A stretch of DNA of 20,322 nucleotides from Parcubacteria group bacterium GW2011_GWD2_43_10 (lineage in GTDB: Bacteria; Patescibacteriota; Patescibacteriia; Veblenbacterales; UBA10138), in contig LCEZ01000007.1 of assembly GCA_000995845.1 (NCBI GenBank), forward strand, positions 1-20,322. Direction: 5' to 3'. Below are positions 13,423-20,322 of this stretch, one piece after another. Under the pieces are notes generated by a model that searched no databases, had not been told where the DNA came from, and worked only from the letters and a program-made list of their open reading frames with translations. The position numbers were made by a program, and so were the translations under genes. The stretch's first letter is position 1; every line of letters begins with the position of its first letter.

Positions 13423-14058
13423 ATGCCGCCCGTTCAGTCTCCTAATTTAAATAATCCTGAGGCCGAGGTTAAAAAACCCCGGCGATCGCTTTGGCCAGTA
13501 GCAATTGGCGTTGCGGTTTTAATTTTGCTGGCCGGCTGGTGGTTTTTGTGGAGGTCGGCTTGGCAGGAGCTGAAAGCCTTACCTGATCTTAGCTCTTATG
13601 AAAGCACCCGCACTTTGGCCCAAGAAGAATTAAGCAGTCTTAAAAAATTGAATGACGATTTTTCCAAATTAAGCGCTAATGATCGCCAGCGTCTAGACCT
13701 AGCTTTGCCCCATGGGCAGGATTTGCCCAATTTACTAGCTCAGTTGGAAGGAATTGCCGAGGCCACTGGTTTTATTATTAATGAAATTGGTTTTACAGAG
13801 GAAAGAGAAGTCCCAACTACTCCAGTGGTGGTAGAAGCGACTACTACTATAGTTTCACCAGTCACCGAAGCTAAGAAACTTACTGTTCAATTCTCTATTC
13901 AGGGGGGTGATTATATTGATTTAAAAAAATTTGTGAACGAGGTTGAACAAAGTTTGCGTTTAATGCAATTAACCGCCCTGTCTTTTACTGCCCAGCAAGC
14001 TGGCAGTACCGGCGCCGTATATACTTTGAGTTTGCGTACGGTTTATTTAACTAATTAA
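13423..14058 (+). CDS. pilO: Type IV pilus assembly protein PilO
   Basis: PilO forms the inner-membrane heterodimer with PilN. The 211-aa protein has a short basic cytoplasmic tail, one membrane helix (about 24-43), a coiled-coil segment (about 55-90) containing an LALPHGQDLPNLLAQLE stretch, and a C-terminal ferredoxin-like alpha/beta domain. The domain has ATGFIINEIGF and a final TLSLRTVYL strand. A threonine/valine-rich loop (about 126-145) interrupts it. The length and order match PilO, and it sits directly after pilN with a 5-nt gap. Assignment rests on position and architecture more than on strict sequence motifs. Confidence 0.88.
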   Translation: MPPVQSPNLNNPEAEVKKPRRSLWPVAIGVAVLILLAGWWFLWRSAWQELKALPDLSSYESTRTLAQEELSSLKKLNDDFSKLSANDRQRLDLALPHGQDLPNLLAQLEGIAEATGFIINEIGFTEEREVPTTPVVVEATTTIVSPVTEAKKLTVQFSIQGGDYIDLKKFVNEVEQSLRLMQLTALSFTAQQAGSTGAVYTLSLRTVYLTN

Positions 14059-14062
14059 TTAT

Positions 14063-14374
14063 ATGCTAGCCAGGAAAAGTTTAAGTAAAAAAAAGATTCT
14101 TCTCTTGGGTGGTACTTTGGCATTGGTTTGGGGTATAATAGGTGTAGTCGTTTATCGTAATTTCGCATCTAAAAACGCCCCCCTACCGTCAGTTCCAATT
14201 GTTCTGCCAGGAGAGCCTATTGCCTCGGTTTATCCAGTAGCTGGCGCGGGCCAGAGGGCTGGCTTAGAAATTCTGCGAGACGAAAGATTAACCAGCCTTA
14301 AAATATTCGGTGATGTACCCTTGGAAGTAACCGCCCTCGGCCGGGAAAATCCTTTTGAGCTAATTAATCCTTAA
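14063..14374 (+). CDS. Short single-pass membrane protein, PilP-like by position
   Basis: This 103-aa protein has a basic start, one membrane helix (about 12-31), a proline-rich spacer and a C-terminus ending VTALGRENPFELINP. The G-R-x-N/D-P-F ending recalls the linker region of PilP, the PilN/PilO partner, whose beta domain would normally follow. Here the protein stops at that point and lacks a lipobox. It follows pilO by 4 nt, the place of pilP in canonical pilMNOP operons. It may be a minimal alignment-complex subunit lacking the secretin-binding domain, sensible if the cell has no outer-membrane secretin. The name PilP is therefore withheld. Confidence 0.7.
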   Translation: MLARKSLSKKKILLLGGTLALVWGIIGVVVYRNFASKNAPLPSVPIVLPGEPIASVYPVAGAGQRAGLEILRDERLTSLKIFGDVPLEVTALGRENPFELINP

Positions 14375-14507
14375 ATATAAAAATTAAAGGTCGAGTCGCC
14401 TAAAAGGTGACATAAAAAAATTACTATTACTTATGAAGCAGACAATTACGATTATTCAGCCAATAATTAAACTAATTAACTATTAACTAATTATTAATAA
14501 TTAACAT
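14375..14507 (+). other. AT-rich spacer before the first pilin
   Basis: A 7-bp hairpin, GTCGCCT (14395-14401) with AGGTGAC (14405-14411, one G-U), sits near the upstream stop but is followed by A rather than T residues, so it does not look like a terminator. The rest is very AT-rich with degenerate repeats of a TAATTAAC-like unit (about 14464-14505). No convincing promoter or Shine-Dalgarno precedes the pilin ATG. Confidence 0.5.
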
Positions 14508-15044
14508 ATGCTTATGTTTACCAAACCAAACACCAAAGCCAAAAAAGGTTTTACCTTGATTGAGCTTTTGGTTGTTATTTCCATCATTGGCTTGCTTTCC
14601 ACGCTAGCGGTGGTGGCCTTAAATAATGCCCGTCAGCGCTCACGTGATGCCAAGCGCGTGGCTGATATGCAGCAACTTATGACCGCATTCACCTTATTCT
14701 TTGAAACCAATGGCAATTTCAGCGCTTGTGGCCTCGCTGTTCCAGCAACTGGGGCTGCTCTTCATGCTGATGCAGGTTGCGGTTCGGCAACTGATGGAAT
14801 GCAGGGAGTTTTAGCCAATATTGAAGGTATGCGCGATCCGTCATTTCCAGCTGCGACTACAGTAACACCCTTGACCTCTGTAGCAGCCTTTGTATCCAAT
14901 GCTGCATGTACTCCAGCTGTATATACAGCCATGAACATTGCAGCAACTAATGCCACCACTTTTGAAGTACGCTTTTGTCTAGAAAGTGGATCAGGAAGTT
15001 TAGCAACAGGTTTGCACCGCATTTCGGAAGTTGGCATGGAATAA
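14508..15044 (+). CDS. Type IV pilin (first), class III prepilin signal
   Basis: This is a pilus fibre subunit. A 14-residue leader ends in KKG and cleavage would fall before FTLIE, giving mature F1 and E5. The hydrophobic alpha helix [18 protein letters not shown] follows, then the basic stretch [16 protein letters not shown]. The first 45 mature residues are almost identical to those of the second pilin at 19748. The globular part differs and holds four cysteines, probably two disulfides, among alanine- and threonine-rich loops. ATG at 14508 is used; ATG at 14514 is equally possible and would only shorten the leader. It is embedded in the T4P operon before pilB, so it may be a minor pilin, with the second pilin as the major one. 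Confidence 0.92.
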   Translation: MLMFTKPNTKAKKGFTLIELLVVISIIGLLSTLAVVALNNARQRSRDAKRVADMQQLMTAFTLFFETNGNFSACGLAVPATGAALHADAGCGSATDGMQGVLANIEGMRDPSFPAATTVTPLTSVAAFVSNAACTPAVYTAMNIAATNATTFEVRFCLESGSGSLATGLHRISEVGME

Positions 15045-15098
15045 ACGCTATTTAGCATTGAAATTTAATAGTTTGCTTGGGACTAGGTTATTTTAGTT

Positions 15099-16838
15099 AT
15101 GCCTAAGTCAAAACTTAATATTCAGTTACAAGATGTCTTGGTTGCCAAAGGACTCCTAACTGCCGAAAAAGTTCAGGAGCTGGAGCAAGCTGTCGCCACT
15201 GATGGGCGGCAGCTTGAGGATATTTTGTTGGAAAGGAATTTGGTCAAGCCAGCAGATATCATGCAGGCCAAAAGCCAGCTGTTCAACATGCCGGTGGCGG
15301 ATTTGGTGGATAAGGAAATGCCGCGCGAAGTAATACAACTTATTCCGTATGAGCTGGCGGAAAATTACCAACTAGTGGCTTTTGACCGCCAGGCTGATGA
15401 AGTTTCAGTGGCTATGGTTAATCCAGGAAATTTTAAGGCGATTGAAGCCATAGAATTTCGAGCACGCGAACAAGGCTGGAAACCTAAGTACTTTATTACC
15501 AATACCGACAGCCTTAAAAGCGCGTTTAAATATTACGGCAGTCTTTCCAGTGAAGTTAAGGAAGCCCTGACTTTAGCTGAGGGCAAATTTTCTGAAATTC
15601 CGGAATTAGCTGAAGAAGAACAGGGCAAGTTGGAAGAGGTAGTGAAAACAGCGCCGGTGGCCAAAATGGTAGCGGTTATTTTCCGCCATGCCGTGGAAGG
15701 TGCTGCCTCCGACATTCACATTGAGCCGGTTCAAGATGAAACGCGCGTGCGCTATCGTATTGACGGCGTGCTGCATACTTCTATTGTGTTGCCGCGTTAT
15801 ATTCATTCCGCGGTAATTAGCCGCATTAAGGTGCTGGCGAACATGAAGATTGATGAAACGCGCGTGCCACAGGACGGTCGTATTCGGCTGACGATCGGCG
15901 GTCGGTCGGTTGATTTCCGCGTTTCCACAATGCCATTATTGGGTAGCGAGAAAGTGGTGTTGAGAATTTTGGATACCGCCACGGGATTGAAGAGTTTTGA
16001 AGAATTGGGTTTTGCCGGCTCCACTGCCAAACTTATTGATGACAGCTTAAAAAGGACTCAAGGCATGTTCTTGGTTTGCGGCCCAACTGGCAGTGGTAAA
16101 TCAACCACGCTTTATACCGCCCTGAACAAGCTTAATGACGAAGGTTCCAATATCATTACTTTGGAAGACCCGGTGGAATATTATTTAGAAGGAGTGAACC
16201 AATCACAAGTCAATGCCGAAGTTGGCCTGACATTTGCCTCAGGCCTCAGGTCTATTTTGCGCCAAGACCCGGATATTATTATGGTGGGCGAGATTCGCGA
16301 TATTGAAACAGCTGATTTGGCTATCCATGCTTCTTTGACCGGGCACATTGTGCTTTCAACTTTGCACACCAATGATGCGTTGGGTTCCATTCCACGGTTG
16401 GTGGATATGCATGTGGAGCCGTTTTTGTTAGCTTCTACTATTAATGTTGTAGTAGCTCAACGTTTGGTGAGGCGGATATGCCGGTATTGTGTAACCGAGG
16501 CTGAGGTACCAGCTGAATTAGTTGATAAAATTAAGAAATCTTTAAGTGAGTTGCCGCCCGGGGGTGATGAGCAAATACCCAAAGGGACTTGGAATTTTAA
16601 AAAAGGCCAAGGTTGTGCTCGCTGCAATTTTACTGGCTACAAAGGCCGGGTGGTAATTGCCGAAGCTTTTTCTAACACCCACGAATTGCAGCAAATCATA
16701 GTTGCCGGTTTGAATCCAGGGGCTTTGCGAGACGAATTTAAGCGGCAGGGAATGATCACGATGGAACAAGATGGTTTGATTAAGGTGTTACGGGGGGTCA
16801 CCACCGTGGAAGAAGTATTAAGCGCAACTAACGATTAA
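15099..16838 (+). CDS. pilB: Type IV pilus extension ATPase PilB
   Basis: PilB is the cytoplasmic hexameric ATPase that drives pilus extension through PilC. The 579-aa protein has an MshEN/GspE N-terminal domain (about 1-150) and then the N2 domain with SDIHIEPVQDETRVRYRIDG. Walker A is GPTGSGKST (328-336), the Asp box is ITLEDPVEYY, and Walker B is DPDIIMVGEIRD (390-401). The His box has LSTLHTNDA. The tetracysteine zinc motif is C461/C464 and C506/C509. Every catalytic residue is intact, in contrast to the PilT-like protein encoded further on. The ATG has no obvious Shine-Dalgarno. The downstream receiver starts 1 nt after its stop. Confidence 0.97.
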   Translation: MPKSKLNIQLQDVLVAKGLLTAEKVQELEQAVATDGRQLEDILLERNLVKPADIMQAKSQLFNMPVADLVDKEMPREVIQLIPYELAENYQLVAFDRQADEVSVAMVNPGNFKAIEAIEFRAREQGWKPKYFITNTDSLKSAFKYYGSLSSEVKEALTLAEGKFSEIPELAEEEQGKLEEVVKTAPVAKMVAVIFRHAVEGAASDIHIEPVQDETRVRYRIDGVLHTSIVLPRYIHSAVISRIKVLANMKIDETRVPQDGRIRLTIGGRSVDFRVSTMPLLGSEKVVLRILDTATGLKSFEELGFAGSTAKLIDDSLKRTQGMFLVCGPTGSGKSTTLYTALNKLNDEGSNIITLEDPVEYYLEGVNQSQVNAEVGLTFASGLRSILRQDPDIIMVGEIRDIETADLAIHASLTGHIVLSTLHTNDALGSIPRLVDMHVEPFLLASTINVVVAQRLVRRICRYCVTEAEVPAELVDKIKKSLSELPPGGDEQIPKGTWNFKKGQGCARCNFTGYKGRVVIAEAFSNTHELQQIIVAGLNPGALRDEFKRQGMITMEQDGLIKVLRGVTTVEEVLSATND

Positions 16839-16839
16839 T

Positions 16840-17217
16840 ATGTCAACCGAGAAAACAATTGTTATTGTGGAAGATGATGTTTTTTTGCGGCGATTATACG
16901 AGCTAAAATTTACCGAGGCTAAGTTTAAGGTAAAAGTAGCTGAAGACGGCCAGGCTGGTTTGGCGCTGATCCAATCAGAAAAACCAGCGGTAGTGTTATT
17001 GGATATAGAATTGCCAAAAATGGATGGCTTTGCCGTATTGCAGGTTGTTAAAGGTAGTGTGGAAACAAAAAATATTCCAATTATCATGCTGACTAATTCC
17101 AGCACTCAAGAAGCCATTGATAAAGCGAGGGAGCTGGGGGCAGCTGATTATATAATTAAAGCGCATTTTTTACCTTCAGAAGTAGTGACAAAAGCAGTAG
17201 CCTGTATTAAAAATTAA
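16840..17217 (+). CDS. CheY-like single-domain response regulator inside the pilus operon
   Basis: The protein is a stand-alone receiver of 125 aa with no output domain. The acidic pocket is EDD (11-13), the phosphoacceptor is D55 in LLDIELPKMDG, the switch threonine is T85 in MLTN and the invariant lysine is K107. All are present, so it should accept phosphate from a histidine kinase encoded elsewhere; no kinase is in the window. It starts 1 nt after the pilB stop and precedes the pilT-like gene. It would probably act by protein contact, for instance modulating PilB, PilC or the PilT-like protein. Such receivers are known in twitching systems (PilG/PilH) but are usually with chemosensory genes. 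Confidence 0.92.
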   Translation: MSTEKTIVIVEDDVFLRRLYELKFTEAKFKVKVAEDGQAGLALIQSEKPAVVLLDIELPKMDGFAVLQVVKGSVETKNIPIIMLTNSSTQEAIDKARELGAADYIIKAHFLPSEVVTKAVACIKN

Positions 17218-17222
17218 AGATG

Positions 17223-17275
17223 AAAAATCAAATATTAAAACCAGGCCACGATTTTGATTTTTGATTTTTTATTTT
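17223..17275 (+). terminator. Possible weak attenuator between the receiver and pilT-like genes
   Basis: AAAAATCAAA (17223-17232) can pair with TTTGATTTTT (17253-17262) over 10 bp with a 20-nt loop, followed by a T-rich run. The stem has a single G-C pair and a long loop, so it is weak and may only reduce read-through into the pilT-like gene. Confidence 0.3.
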
Positions 17276-17287
17276 TAAATTTGCCCT

Positions 17288-18361
17288 GTGTCCGCTACTG
17301 AAACCGCAATTTTGCAGAAAATTTTAACTAGCCTAGCTGGCCAGCAGGTGTCGGATTTGCATTTGCGCGCCGGCAGTCAGCCGGTGGTTAGGCGCGATGG
17401 TGAGCTAGAGGTGATGACAGCTGAAGAAATAGTAACACCGGATTTTTTGGAAGCGATTTTGGTAATATTATTAACACCGCAGCAGCGCTCCTCCCTAGAA
17501 ACTGATCGGCAGGTAACTGTCGGGCATACTTTCATGAGCCGAATGCGTTTGCGCATCACGGTTTTTTACCAGCGTGGTTTGCCGGAAATCGCCATTAGGT
17601 TTGTGCCACCCAATCTCAAAAGTTTGCGTGAACTGGGGTTGCCGGCAAGTTTTGAGCGAATAATTGGGGCTGATCATGGTTTAGTAATTATTGCCGGCTC
17701 TTATGGTTCGGGCCGCACTACCACCTTAGCCTCTTGTTTACAAACAATTAACCAGACTCAGATTAAGCATATTGCCACCGTGGAAGAGCCAATAGAATAT
17801 ATGCTGACCGGAGACAAAAGTATTATTGATCAACGTGAAGTTGGTGTGGATACAGTCAGCTGGGAAGAGGCCACCGAATCAATCCCGAATGAAGATGTGG
17901 ATGTGGTGGGTTTTTCTAGGTTAGCCAGCCCCACCATTATCACCAGTGCGCTGTCTTTGGCTTTGGGGGGCAAATTAGTTTTTGCAGTGATGGAGGCGGA
18001 ATCATGTGTGCAGGCCGTGGAGCAGTTAGTGGTTAGTTTTACCCCAGATAACCAGGCTTTAACTCGTTCCAAATTAGCTGACGCTTTATTGGCGATTTTA
18101 GTACAAAAATTAATACCTCGGGTCGGCGGCGGTCGGGTGCTGGTGTCGGAGTTGCTTATTGCCACTCCAGCGGTTCGCTCGGTTATTCATGAAGGTAAAG
18201 ATTATCAGCTTAATAATTTGTTATTAACTTCACGCGAAGAAGGCATGGTCGCACTTGACCGGGCTTTGGCTGAATTAGTTAAAACCGGCGAGGTGATGCA
18301 GGAGGTAGCCTTATCCTATGCCTTGGATAAAGAAGTATTCCAGTCTATTTTAAGAAGATAA
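17288..18361 (+). CDS. PilT-like protein with lost catalytic residues (probable pseudo-ATPase)
   Basis: The fold is PilT: N-terminal DLHLRAGSQPVVRRDG, an FRxxP-like IRFVPPNLKSLRELGLP, DQREVG, and the C-terminal AVRSVIHEGKDYQLNNLL region, over a normal length of 357 aa. The ATPase motifs are broken. Walker A reads GSYGSGRTT with R143 in place of lysine. The Asp box reads TVEEPIE with E167 for aspartate. Walker B reads DVVGFSRL with F209 for the catalytic glutamate. The His box reads FAVMEAESC with E236 for histidine. The frame is open and the domain intact, so this looks like selected loss of activity rather than decay. It starts with GTG, without a Shine-Dalgarno, and lies 6 nt before pilC. 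It may regulate PilB or PilC, or hetero-oligomerise with an active PilT encoded elsewhere. Confidence 0.85.
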   Translation: MSATETAILQKILTSLAGQQVSDLHLRAGSQPVVRRDGELEVMTAEEIVTPDFLEAILVILLTPQQRSSLETDRQVTVGHTFMSRMRLRITVFYQRGLPEIAIRFVPPNLKSLRELGLPASFERIIGADHGLVIIAGSYGSGRTTTLASCLQTINQTQIKHIATVEEPIEYMLTGDKSIIDQREVGVDTVSWEEATESIPNEDVDVVGFSRLASPTIITSALSLALGGKLVFAVMEAESCVQAVEQLVVSFTPDNQALTRSKLADALLAILVQKLIPRVGGGRVLVSELLIATPAVRSVIHEGKDYQLNNLLLTSREEGMVALDRALAELVKTGEVMQEVALSYALDKEVFQSILRR

Positions 18362-18367
18362 CTTTTT

Positions 18368-19576
18368 ATGCCACTTTTTGATTATCGGGCGAAAGATCAG
18401 GACGGTAGTAATATTGAGGGCGTAGTGGAGGCCCCCAGTGATCAAGCGGCCTTGGATGAATTAACCGAAAGGAGTTTAATTCCGTTTTTTTTACAAGAAC
18501 GGTCGGAGAAAAGTGTATGGCAATTTTCCCTAAAGTTTTTAAATCGGGTTAGAACCAGGGATTTGGTAATATTTTCGCGGCAATTGGCGGTGATGGTTTC
18601 GGCTACAGTACCTTTGGTGCAATCATTGCGCATTTTAATCAAACAAACCCAAAACGACAATTTAAAAATTATTGTTTCCGAGGTAGCAGATGAAGTTGAA
18701 GGCGGCGCTAAGCTTTCTGGCGCCTTAGCCAAGTACCCCGATATTTTTAGCAGTTTTTTCGTCAATATGGTGCGGTCCGGTGAGACCTCTGGCCGTTTGG
18801 ATGAAACTTTAAATTACTTGGCAGACGAGGCGGAAAAGAATTATGATTTGATGAATAAAATTAAAGGGGCCATGACTTATCCAGCTTTCATTGTTGGTGG
18901 TTTGGCTGTGGTGGGATTTGTGATGATGACATTTGTCATTCCCAAATTAACTGATATCTTGCTGGAAACCAGTACCGAATTACCAATTTCAACAAAAATA
19001 TTGATAGCCACTAGCGGTTTTTTGCAGAAATTTTGGTGGCTGTTAATAATTTTTATGATTGCTTTAGCCGTTACCGCCAGACTGTCAACGCGCCAAGGCC
19101 CGGGCAGGTTATTTTGGCACAAATTGCAATTACGTTTACCAATTTTTGGTAATATTTTACAGCGGATCTATTTAGTCCGTTTCACTAGGTCCTTGGCTTC
19201 CTTAATGTTGGGGGGCGTGCCCTTAACGCGTGGTTTAGAAGTGGTGGCTGGGGTGGTGGGTAATGAAGTTTACCGTGATTTGATTGTAAGAACTATTCAC
19301 GAGGTAGAAGAAGGCAATTCCATTTCCACGCTTTTTTTGGAATCTTCAGCCGTGCCGGCTATGGTTTCACAAATGTTAGTGGTGGGGGAGAAGACTGGCC
19401 GTTTGGAGGAAATTTTAAACCGCCTGGGAAATTTTTACGGCCGCGAGGTGGAAAATAATGTACAAGGGTTAGTGACTTTGATTGAGCCAATGATCATGGT
19501 TATTTTAGGTTTGGCTGTTGGTGTGATGGTGGCGGCTATTATTTTGCCGATATACCAATCAATCGGCAATGTATAG
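18368..19576 (+). CDS. pilC: Type IV pilus inner-membrane platform protein PilC
   Basis: PilC (GspF family) is the integral membrane platform on which PilB acts. The 402-aa protein has a short N-terminal region (FDYRAKDQDGSNIEGVVEA) and two GspF repeats. The first is VIFSRQLAVMVSATVPLVQSL followed by KLSGALAKYP and VRSGETSGRLDETL. The second is RFTRSLASLMLGGVPLTRGL followed by VVGEKTGRLEEIL. Membrane helices lie at about 172-193, 221-239 and 373-396. The conserved G-E-x(2)-G-x-L motif is present in both repeats. The gene closes the operon and ends with TAG, the only such stop among the full genes here. Confidence 0.96.
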   Translation: MPLFDYRAKDQDGSNIEGVVEAPSDQAALDELTERSLIPFFLQERSEKSVWQFSLKFLNRVRTRDLVIFSRQLAVMVSATVPLVQSLRILIKQTQNDNLKIIVSEVADEVEGGAKLSGALAKYPDIFSSFFVNMVRSGETSGRLDETLNYLADEAEKNYDLMNKIKGAMTYPAFIVGGLAVVGFVMMTFVIPKLTDILLETSTELPISTKILIATSGFLQKFWWLLIIFMIALAVTARLSTRQGPGRLFWHKLQLRLPIFGNILQRIYLVRFTRSLASLMLGGVPLTRGLEVVAGVVGNEVYRDLIVRTIHEVEEGNSISTLFLESSAVPAMVSQMLVVGEKTGRLEEILNRLGNFYGREVENNVQGLVTLIEPMIMVILGLAVGVMVAAIILPIYQSIGNV

Positions 19577-19613
19577 AAGTACATAGTAAGAGTAAATGAT
19601 AAAAATTTCTTAG

Positions 19614-19642
19614 TGGACAAAGCTTCTATTTAGTGATATACT
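19614..19642 (+). promoter_or_regulatory. Promoter of the second pilin
   Basis: TGGACA (19614-19619), 17-nt spacer, TATACT (19637-19642) with extended TGA. Hexamers and spacing are identical to the pilM promoter. The predicted start is about 19649, leaving a leader of about 100 nt. Confidence 0.82.
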
Positions 19643-19668
19643 ATCAATTACGGTTAATAATTAAGTTC

Positions 19669-19719
19669 ATAGCTTGATTTGTCGGTCTTATTCATAACGA
19701 CAAGCAAATACCAAGCTAT
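19669..19719 (+). promoter_or_regulatory. Folded 5' leader of the second pilin mRNA
   Basis: ATAGCTTG (19669-19676) pairs with CAAGCTAT (19712-19719), and inside it TTGTCG (19679-19684) pairs with CGACAA (19698-19703). The element ends 13 nt before the Shine-Dalgarno. It may stabilise the transcript or control its translation. Confidence 0.55.
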
Positions 19720-19732
19720 AGAATAATAAGGA

Positions 19733-19742
19733 AAGGGGGTGA
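19733..19742 (+). promoter_or_regulatory. Strong Shine-Dalgarno that decides the pilin start
   Basis: AAGGGGGTGA can pair along its full length with the 16S 3' end, using one G-U. It lies 5 nt before ATG 19748. This makes ATG 19748 the start rather than the in-frame GTG at 19739, which falls inside the site. It is the strongest ribosome-binding site in the window. Confidence 0.85.
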
Positions 19743-19747
19743 CAACA

Positions 19748-20227
19748 ATGACACAACAAAAAGGTTTTACTTTGATTGAGTTATTGGTGGTTATTGCCAT
19801 CATTGGTATATTGTCCACCCTAGCCGTGGTTGCTTTGAATAATGCCCGGCAAAAGTCCCGTGATGCCAAGCGCGTAGCTGATGTAAAGCAAATTCAAACT
19901 GCCCTAGAGCTATTCTTTGCTGATGAGAATCTTTATCCAACAGGTACCCTTGGTACAGATGCTGAAAATGGAACATTGGGTGATGCTAATCATGATAGTT
20001 TAAGTGCCACCGCTGGTTTTGAGAGTGCAGCTGATGCCGCCGGCACTACATATATGGGTAGAGTACCTGAGGCTCCCACCCCACCAGCTGGAAATATTTA
20101 CACATATGCATCCACAGATGGAGCTGATTATGACATAGAATTTACTCTAGAAGGAAATACAGGTGGATTAGATCTTGGCGCTAATTGTGCAACATCTGCT
20201 GGTGTAACTTCCGGTGCATGTCTATAA
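19748..20227 (+). CDS. Type IV pilin (second), probable major subunit
   Basis: The 159-aa prepilin has a 6-residue leader MTQQKG, cleavage before FTLIE, and E5 of the mature form at residue 11. The helix [18 protein letters not shown] and the [21 protein letters not shown] stretch follow. [10 protein letters not shown] then leads to a globular domain with [13 protein letters not shown] and a C-terminal cysteine pair (GANC and GACL), a likely disulfide-closed loop. The gene is transcribed alone, with its own promoter, folded leader, strong Shine-Dalgarno and strong terminator. That pattern suits high expression, hence the proposal that it is the major pilin; expression itself cannot be seen. 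The ATG is chosen over an upstream GTG because of the Shine-Dalgarno position. Confidence 0.94.
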   Translation: MTQQKGFTLIELLVVIAIIGILSTLAVVALNNARQKSRDAKRVADVKQIQTALELFFADENLYPTGTLGTDAENGTLGDANHDSLSATAGFESAADAAGTTYMGRVPEAPTPPAGNIYTYASTDGADYDIEFTLEGNTGGLDLGANCATSAGVTSGACL

Positions 20228-20250
20228 TACTTAATACTGATAATGTTAAA

Positions 20251-20280
20251 CAAAACCCTCTCTGTAACGAGAGGGTTTTG
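20251..20280 (+). terminator. Rho-independent terminator of the second pilin
   Basis: CAAAACCCTCTC (20251-20262) pairs perfectly with GAGAGGGTTTTG (20269-20280) over 12 bp with a 6-nt loop; the T run is in the 3' arm. Confidence 0.88.
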
Positions 20281-20301
20281 TGGTAAAATAAAGCTATAAC
20301 T

Positions 20302-20322
20302 ATGTTAGAAATTTTAGCCTTT
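20302..20322 (+). CDS. Start of a further gene, truncated by the window edge
   Basis: An ATG at 20302 opens seven codons reading MLEILAF before the window ends. A hydrophobic N-terminus right after the pilin would suit the prepilin peptidase PilD, which cells with these pilins need, but seven residues cannot prove it. TAAAAT (20284-20289, preceded by TGG) or TATAAC (20295-20300) could be a -10 box, giving a very short leader. Confidence 0.35.

Noticed and set aside
14433..14486. 17-codon ORF before the first pilin
   Set aside because: No ribosome site and very AT-rich; expected by chance in such sequence.
14464..14505. TAATTAAC-like units as a CRISPR array or satellite
   Set aside because: Units are degenerate, 7-9 bp and without spacers; simple AT-rich drift is enough.
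1..20322. Insertion sequences, prophage genes, CRISPR arrays or toxin-antitoxin pairs
   Set aside because: No transposase, integrase, phage, Cas or toxin-like protein and no regular spaced repeats were seen on either strand.

Overview
The window looks like a piece of a Patescibacteria (Candidate Phyla Radiation) chromosome or a close relative. This is inferred from the moderately AT-rich sequence, the scarcity of Shine-Dalgarno sites, the tightly packed genes all on the + strand, the class III pilins with a near-invariant N-terminus, and the very large exported Ig/fibronectin-like proteins beside a type IV pilus (T4P) operon. No 16S rRNA or other phylogenetic marker is present, so the lineage is a judgement.

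Layout. (1) 1-1471: a family 2 glycosyltransferase, a possible small structured RNA, and a small cysteine-rich zinc-ribbon-like protein with a clear terminator. (2) 1472-2118: an RNA-rich gap. It holds an unassigned, strongly folded RNA of about 235 nt with its own promoter and terminator, then a tRNA-Pro(GGG) whose acceptor stem is extended by a perfect 14-bp flanking inverted repeat. (3) 2070-11133: a cell-surface cluster. It has a small membrane-anchored protein, then a promoter followed by a 1584-aa secreted Ig/Fn3 repeat protein, a small anchored beta-domain protein and a 1051-aa secreted protein with a beta-rich C-terminal module. The small anchored protein and the two large proteins share an N-terminal Cys...D-x-E-x-D domain. 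(4) 11153-19576: a T4P operon from one promoter: pilM, pilN, pilO, a short PilP-like protein, a pilin, pilB, a CheY-like receiver, a pilT-like gene and pilC. (5) 19614-20280: a second pilin as its own transcription unit, with the same promoter hexamers as pilM, a folded leader, the only strong Shine-Dalgarno in the window and a strong terminator. The first seven codons of another gene, possibly the prepilin peptidase, follow at the edge.

How the genes work together. PilM/N/O and the short PilP-like protein would form the inner-membrane alignment complex, PilC the platform and PilB the extension motor. The two pilins would be fibre subunits, and the receiver may report a signal to the motors. 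The PilT-like protein has lost the Walker A lysine, the Walker B glutamate and the His-box histidine, so it is probably a pseudo-ATPase. The surface cluster may supply adhesins or pilus-associated proteins, but only proximity supports that.

The items most worth a second look are the folded RNA at 1597-1831, the stem-extended tRNA-Pro, the catalytically dead PilT-like protein, the PilN with two PilM-binding motifs, and the surface cluster.
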